DNA of 9,644 nucleotides. Source: Thermoanaerobaculales bacterium. GTDB taxonomy: Bacteria > Acidobacteriota > Thermoanaerobaculia > Thermoanaerobaculales > Sulfomarinibacteraceae. Positions 6,127 through 9,644 of the stretch are shown one piece after another. The position numbers and the translations under genes were made by a program. Under the pieces are notes generated by a model. That model was not told the DNA's origin and did not search any database. It saw only the letters and a list, made by a program, of their open reading frames with translations. The first letter of the stretch is position 1. Every line of letters begins with the position of its first letter. The stretch covers positions 1 to 9,644 of the forward strand of contig JAOZPW010000022.1 of assembly GCA_029932545.1 (NCBI GenBank), given 5' to 3'.

Positions 6127-8448
6127 ATGGAGGCGCGAGTTCTCACAGGCAATCGATTCTCCCGGGTACTGAAGTCCGGGGGGGCCAGGCCGCGCTTTCT
6201 CAGGAAAGCTGAACTTGAGGGTCAGTGGGTTCAGACTCTTCCGAGCCTGATTCGCCTGCCCGAACCCTTCCCGATCTTCAATGCCGATGAGGATGCCGTC
6301 GTGACATGGGGCTATCCGGTCCACCGTTCGGAGGGAATGATCCGGTTGCGGACCCAAATAGAACGACAGATCGGCCGGGAATTGAAATATATACAGCTTG
6401 AGAGGCCGGACCAGGACGATCGCCGAAAGGTCGTCGCCAGCCGGGAGGCTGTCACTGCGTCATTGGAAGGGGCGTTTCTCAACGCCATGTTGAACGACTA
6501 CGGGCGGTCGTTGGTCGAGGTCTTCATAATGTCGTTGTCGGGCGACATTCAAAAGTTGATTGGGGCAGTTCCGCGGTTTTTGACCAAGAACCCTGGCGGA
6601 GGGCTCGAGAATAACGTGGCCGTACGACAACTGGCCTCGATGTTCGGCAGTCAAATCCTGAAAGCTGCGGCCCAGGCGGGAGATCGGATTCGCAAATTGT
6701 CCGATGCTCCGGTTCGCGGGGACAGTTCTGCTCTTTTTGACCTGATGTGCCGAGACCCGTTGCTGTTGGTTGAAGAGAACGTGCCGTCCGATTCGGAGCG
6801 ATTGGCGTTTCTGTTGCCCAGTCGATCCCATGGTGATACGGGCGCCCTGCTGGCCTTGAGTCGTACGGTGGGCACCCGTTTCGCTGAGATTATGCAGCGG
6901 CGTCCGGAATGGCGGGGAATGGTGCGCCATACCTGTGGCGCTGATTTCGATCCAACCGGCGCTGACGCCGCCCTGGAACCCGCGTTTCTGGACTTGATCA
7001 GCGATGTTGGATTGAGTCTGGACCTGGCCCTCGACGATGAGTCCATCTCGCAGTTACGAAAATTGGGGCTCAGGCTCAAAGGGTTGGAACTGGTTGCGGT
7101 GCTGAGGGCCGGGGTTCAGGCGGTCGACGGGGATGCTGAGGGTGGCTGGAAGATGAAGCTCGGGAGGCGGATGACGCCCATCGCCCCATCTACCAGACCC
7201 TTCGATTTTGCAGCTCATGGCGTCATCGACTCGGCGGTCTTCCGCTTCGGCCTGATATACGACCTGACCAATTTCACGACGGTTTTTGAAGAGGTTCGAA
7301 AGGCCGGCCGAGTGGCGGAGGAGAAGGCGCTCCAATTCATGTACGTCTTCCAGAGTCGAACCGAAGAGATCCGGGTGGCCAGACGGTTGACGTTCGAAAA
7401 ATTCATGGGTGACGGCGCTTTTTTCTCGGCTCGCCGGGCCACCAGGATCTTGGCTGCCGCCTGTGAGATCCAGCAGGCATATGACCGCCTCCGTCACGAG
7501 GGTTTTCCATTCGACAAGGGGTTGAGAATTGCGGTCAACGCCGCAGAATACCGGCTCCTTCCGATGCGGGGCACCGATGAGGGTGCCCCAACATACGAGT
7601 TTTTCGGTCACGGCATCGTCGAACTGGCACGCCTGACGACGGGCAAGAGTATCCGTGAGGTGGCACAGATTGCGGAGTTGTTCGTTCATGCGGGTTATGA
7701 CCCGGACGAGGTCGATGCGTTTCTTCGGCCCCTGATTGAAGCCAGGGTCAAGAAGACTGATAAGGCTCGGCGGCCCTATGCCGTGGTCCTGGATGCTCAA
7801 GGGGAGTTGATCAACGAGGGCATTGTCGTGACCACCGCCTTCGTCGAAGTCCTGGGGCAGGAGTTGGGCGCTTGTCCACTCTGGGAGGGTGAGACAGATG
7901 GCCTTCGGTGGCTGATCTTCAATGCCGATCCGGCCGGTGAGACCATGCTGCCGGTAGGTCTGAGACTTTTGGGTGTGGTCCGCCTGAAAGGTCTTGCGCC
8001 GGTCGAGTTGGTCGAGGCCCTGGTCTGGCCCCAAAAGGGATCACCCCCGCGGAAACTGAAAGAGACCTTTGAACTGGTCGATGCCCTGCGCAGGGTGGGC
8101 GGCGCCGGATCTCTGGATGTCGATGGGGGAAATCGGGAAGAGCCGCGGATGATTTCGGATGATCTGGTCGTGGTCAGCTTCACCGAACCCACGGGAATCC
8201 GGCGGTGGATTCTCGGAGAATACCGGGCGGCGGACGACGTGATTATCCATGCCCTTCATATGCCTCTGGTCGTGCCTGTCGAAATGGAGGAGATCGAAAT
8301 GTGGCTCTTCCGTTCTCGCTTTGACCTGGCCGGTATGTATGAGGTTCTCAGGAGAGAAACCTCAGGGATTGCCCAGCCGATGCTTCAGATGCGTGAGCAA
8401 CCGGACTTCAAGGCATGGTTTCTCGCCGCGCCTCATCGGGCGCCGTAG
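6127..8448 (+). CDS. Large protein with a divergent class III nucleotide-cyclase-like domain
   Basis: This 773-residue protein has no signal peptide or membrane segment and is likely cytosolic. The N-terminal part (1-360) is mostly helical and I do not recognise it. About residues 375-505 resemble a class III adenylate/guanylate cyclase catalytic domain. DLTNFT (379-384) holds the first metal Asp D379. FEKFMGDGAFF (423-433) gives the substrate Lys K425 and, four residues on, the second metal Asp D429. GLRIAVNAAEY (465-475) matches the RIGIHTGEV strand. YEFFGHGIVELARL (490-503) matches YDVWGDAVNVASR-type motifs, with R502 at the transition-state Arg position. The Asp that reads adenine is Glu (E491), the conserved Asn is Val (V498), and D379-K425 spacing is about six residues longer than usual. 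The C-terminal 240 residues are unassigned and look beta-rich. It may be an active cyclase of altered specificity or a degenerate binding domain. The ATG at 6127 is the only start in reach; no Shine-Dalgarno. Product proposal moderate, gene reality high. Confidence 0.75.
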   Translation: MEARVLTGNRFSRVLKSGGARPRFLRKAELEGQWVQTLPSLIRLPEPFPIFNADEDAVVTWGYPVHRSEGMIRLRTQIERQIGRELKYIQLERPDQDDRRKVVASREAVTASLEGAFLNAMLNDYGRSLVEVFIMSLSGDIQKLIGAVPRFLTKNPGGGLENNVAVRQLASMFGSQILKAAAQAGDRIRKLSDAPVRGDSSALFDLMCRDPLLLVEENVPSDSERLAFLLPSRSHGDTGALLALSRTVGTRFAEIMQRRPEWRGMVRHTCGADFDPTGADAALEPAFLDLISDVGLSLDLALDDESISQLRKLGLRLKGLELVAVLRAGVQAVDGDAEGGWKMKLGRRMTPIAPSTRPFDFAAHGVIDSAVFRFGLIYDLTNFTTVFEEVRKAGRVAEEKALQFMYVFQSRTEEIRVARRLTFEKFMGDGAFFSARRATRILAAACEIQQAYDRLRHEGFPFDKGLRIAVNAAEYRLLPMRGTDEGAPTYEFFGHGIVELARLTTGKSIREVAQIAELFVHAGYDPDEVDAFLRPLIEARVKKTDKARRPYAVVLDAQGELINEGIVVTTAFVEVLGQELGACPLWEGETDGLRWLIFNADPAGETMLPVGLRLLGVVRLKGLAPVELVEALVWPQKGSPPRKLKETFELVDALRRVGGAGSLDVDGGNREEPRMISDDLVVVSFTEPTGIRRWILGEYRAADDVIIHALHMPLVVPVEMEEIEMWLFRSRFDLAGMYEVLRRETSGIAQPMLQMREQPDFKAWFLAAPHRAP

Positions 8449-8453
8449 GGGGG

Positions 8454-8474
8454 ACAGCTCTCAGCTCTCAGCCC
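8454..8474 (+). repeat. Heptamer repeat after the cyclase-like gene
   Basis: ACAGCTCT, CAGCTCT, CAGCCC: two full heptamers plus a degenerate third, starting 5 nt past the TAG at 8446-8448. It has the same unit as at 1503-1541, and the same orientation relative to the gene it follows. Confidence 0.8.
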
Positions 8475-8645
8475 ACGCCGCCCGCTTCGCGGGCGCTCGG
8501 TAGGCCTTCAGCCTGGCGTCGGTTCCTGGCTGGTGCTTGCGCTGCCGTTGGCAGGAATGCTTGGCAGGGTCGCATTATTTCTTGGCCAGAACGAGATTCA
8601 TCGAGAGTGCTGTCCTACTGACAGCAGAGAGCTGACAGTTCCTCA
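8475..8645. other. Non-coding spacer between convergent genes, with hairpins
   Basis: No credible ORF. It holds a stable hairpin, GCCCG/CGGGC closing a CTTCG loop (8480-8494), a weaker AGGC/GCCT hairpin (about 8503-8515) and a perfect 7-bp hairpin TGCTGTC/GACAGCA with loop CTACT (8608-8626). None is followed by a T-tract on either strand, so these are not classic intrinsic terminators, although they lie where termination of both convergent genes is expected. Confidence 0.5.
8618..8638 (-). repeat. Heptamer repeat at the rsgA 3' end
   Basis: On the plus strand three units, CTGACAG, CAGAGAG, CTGACAG, end 7 nt past the rsgA stop (8646-8648). Read in the rsgA direction they are CTGTCAG and CTCTCTG, the same family and the same orientation relative to the gene as the other two arrays. 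The first unit overlaps the 8608-8626 hairpin. Confidence 0.75.
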
Positions 8646-9545
8646 TCACCCGATCTCTTCCAGCAGCTGACAATAGCTGCGATACCGGCCCCGATCGATC
8701 AGACCGGTCTCGATAGCATCTTTGACACCGCACTTTGGTTCATGAACGTGGCTGCAGTTCGAAAAGTGGCAATTCCCCAGGTTTTCGGAAATTTCCGGGA
8801 AGGCATGCTGGAGCGCCTCAGAAGTAATCTCCCAGATGCCGAACTCCTTGAGCCCAGGGGTGTCGACGACGAACCCTCCAAAAGGAAGGGGCATCAACTC
8901 GGCTCGGGTTGTCGTGTGCTTGCCCTTTCCGGTTGCCTCGGACAGACCGCCGACTCGAAGCTTGAAACCCGGATAGACCGCGTTGAGCAGTGAACTCTTG
9001 CCGGCGCCCGATGGGCCGCAGAACAGGGTCGTTCGATTTGGAAGCAGTCGTTTGACCTGCCCCAGGCCCCAGCTGGAACGAGCGGAAACCTGAAGGACCG
9101 TGTAGCCGAGGCCACTGTAGAGCTTCGTCCAGGCTTTCGTCCTTCCTTCACCCTGGTCAATCTTGTTGAATGTGATCACAGGTGTGATACCGGCAAGGTG
9201 AGAGGCGACCAGAAATCGATCAAGGAGCCCTACTTTGGGTTCCGGATTCTTGGTGGCAAAGATCAGTAACGCCTGGTCGATGTTGGCGGCCAGAATCTGG
9301 GGTTGAGGGGAGGCAATCGCCTTCCGCATTAAACAGGAGGACCGCTCCCGGACGGCCACGATCACACCGTCGGATGTGCCACGTTCAACGGAAACCCGAT
9401 CCCCGACGACAATTTTAGGGGCTTCAGGCGTTCCGCCCTCCCAGGTGAGATTCCTTCTGGCCGTTACCAAGAGTGGCCGGTTCTCGACCTGCACCCGGAT
9501 CAGGCTGCCGTGCCTGGCGATGACCGTTCCGTCGATGAGCTCCAT
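8646..9545 (-). CDS. rsgA: Small ribosomal subunit biogenesis GTPase RsgA
   Basis: RsgA (YjeQ/CpgA) is a circularly permuted GTPase that binds the 30S subunit late in assembly and is activated by it. The 299 residues match the family length. An OB-fold (about 1-70) starts with GTVIARHG. The permuted G motifs follow in the order G4 NKID (127-130), G5 SAR (154-156), G1 P-loop GPSGAGKSS (177-185), G2 KGKHTTT (207-213) and G3 DTPG (228-231). A C-terminal zinc site has C259, C264, H266 and C272 (CxxxxCxHxxxxxC). I chose the ATG at 9545 because the OB-fold begins there. The frame runs open to a TTG at 9608, but those 21 extra residues are unlike the family and include the presumed -10 box. No Shine-Dalgarno precedes the ATG. 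It is monocistronic in the window and convergent with the cyclase-like gene. Confidence 0.95.
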   Translation of the reverse strand: MELIDGTVIARHGSLIRVQVENRPLLVTARRNLTWEGGTPEAPKIVVGDRVSVERGTSDGVIVAVRERSSCLMRKAIASPQPQILAANIDQALLIFATKNPEPKVGLLDRFLVASHLAGITPVITFNKIDQGEGRTKAWTKLYSGLGYTVLQVSARSSWGLGQVKRLLPNRTTLFCGPSGAGKSSLLNAVYPGFKLRVGGLSEATGKGKHTTTRAELMPLPFGGFVVDTPGLKEFGIWEITSEALQHAFPEISENLGNCHFSNCSHVHEPKCGVKDAIETGLIDRGRYRSYCQLLEEIG

Positions 9546-9553
9546 ATCAGGCA

Positions 9554-9559
9554 AGTATA
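9554..9559 (-). promoter_or_regulatory. -10-like box TATACT close to the rsgA ATG
   Basis: On the minus strand TATACT (5 of 6 match to TATAAT, with TG directly before it) ends 8 nt before the ATG at 9545. Transcription starting 6-8 nt downstream would begin essentially at the ATG, giving a leaderless message. No convincing -35 is seen. Confidence 0.4.
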
Positions 9560-9644
9560 CAGAGCTGGGAACATGACCGTATTGGCCCTTTACGGTGTCG
9601 ATAGGCAAATCGGGTTGGGTTTATAAATTTCTCATCCTGACAAT

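Noticed and set aside
7054..8034. 326-codon minus-strand frame inside the cyclase-like gene
   Set aside because: The sense frame spans 773 codons with cyclase-like motifs. The antisense translation has no coherent hydrophobic core or motif.
8480..8626. Intrinsic terminators for the convergent genes
   Set aside because: The hairpins are real but lack a following T-tract on either strand, so I list them only as structure in the spacer.
9546..9608. N-terminal extension of rsgA to a TTG at 9608
   Set aside because: The 21 extra residues lie before the OB-fold, are unlike the family, and would place the -10-like box inside the coding sequence.

Overview
The window is a GC-rich bacterial chromosome segment with six protein genes I can support. 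Two of them, glnA and rsgA, are housekeeping genes on the minus strand; the other four are on the plus strand. I see no phage, integrase, transposase, CRISPR, tRNA or rRNA. The glutamine synthetase is the short GSI-alpha form, and one gene fuses a membrane glycosyltransferase to TPRs. Together with heptamer and hexamer repeats between genes, this suggests an environmental, probably uncultivated lineage with loosely packed intergenic DNA. I cannot name the phylum.

Layout: 1-124 is a non-coding lead-in with one copy of an 18-bp motif that recurs at 909-926. 125-463 encodes a small zinc-ribbon protein. 464-941 has no credible gene but holds four stem-loops in about 215 nt (575-790), including a 14-of-15-bp stem. 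942-1352 encodes a UPF0158 family protein. 1353-1543 is non-coding and ends in heptamer repeats. 1544-2875 (minus) is glnA, and its 5' side has a well-formed sigma70-type promoter with two inverted repeats. 3025-5277 is a multi-pass GT-C glycosyltransferase-like protein with a TPR tail. Its stop overlaps the start of an HD-superfamily hydrolase (5261-5830), so these two form a translationally coupled pair. 5831-6126 is a repeat-rich spacer. 6127-8448 is a 773-residue protein with a divergent class III nucleotide-cyclase-like domain, the least understood gene here. 8449-8645 separates it from convergent rsgA (8646-9545, minus).

The genes do not form one pathway. The most interesting points are: (i) the cyclase-like protein, which keeps both metal Asp, the substrate Lys and the transition-state Arg but lacks the usual Asn; (ii) heptamer repeats (CAGCTCT/CAGCTGT) just past the stop codons of three unrelated genes, in the same orientation relative to the gene each time; (iii) the stem-loop-rich region at 575-790; (iv) the two-palindrome glnA promoter; and (v) -10-like boxes 7-8 nt before the ATGs of the cyclase-like gene and rsgA, with no Shine-Dalgarno, which suggests leaderless mRNAs.
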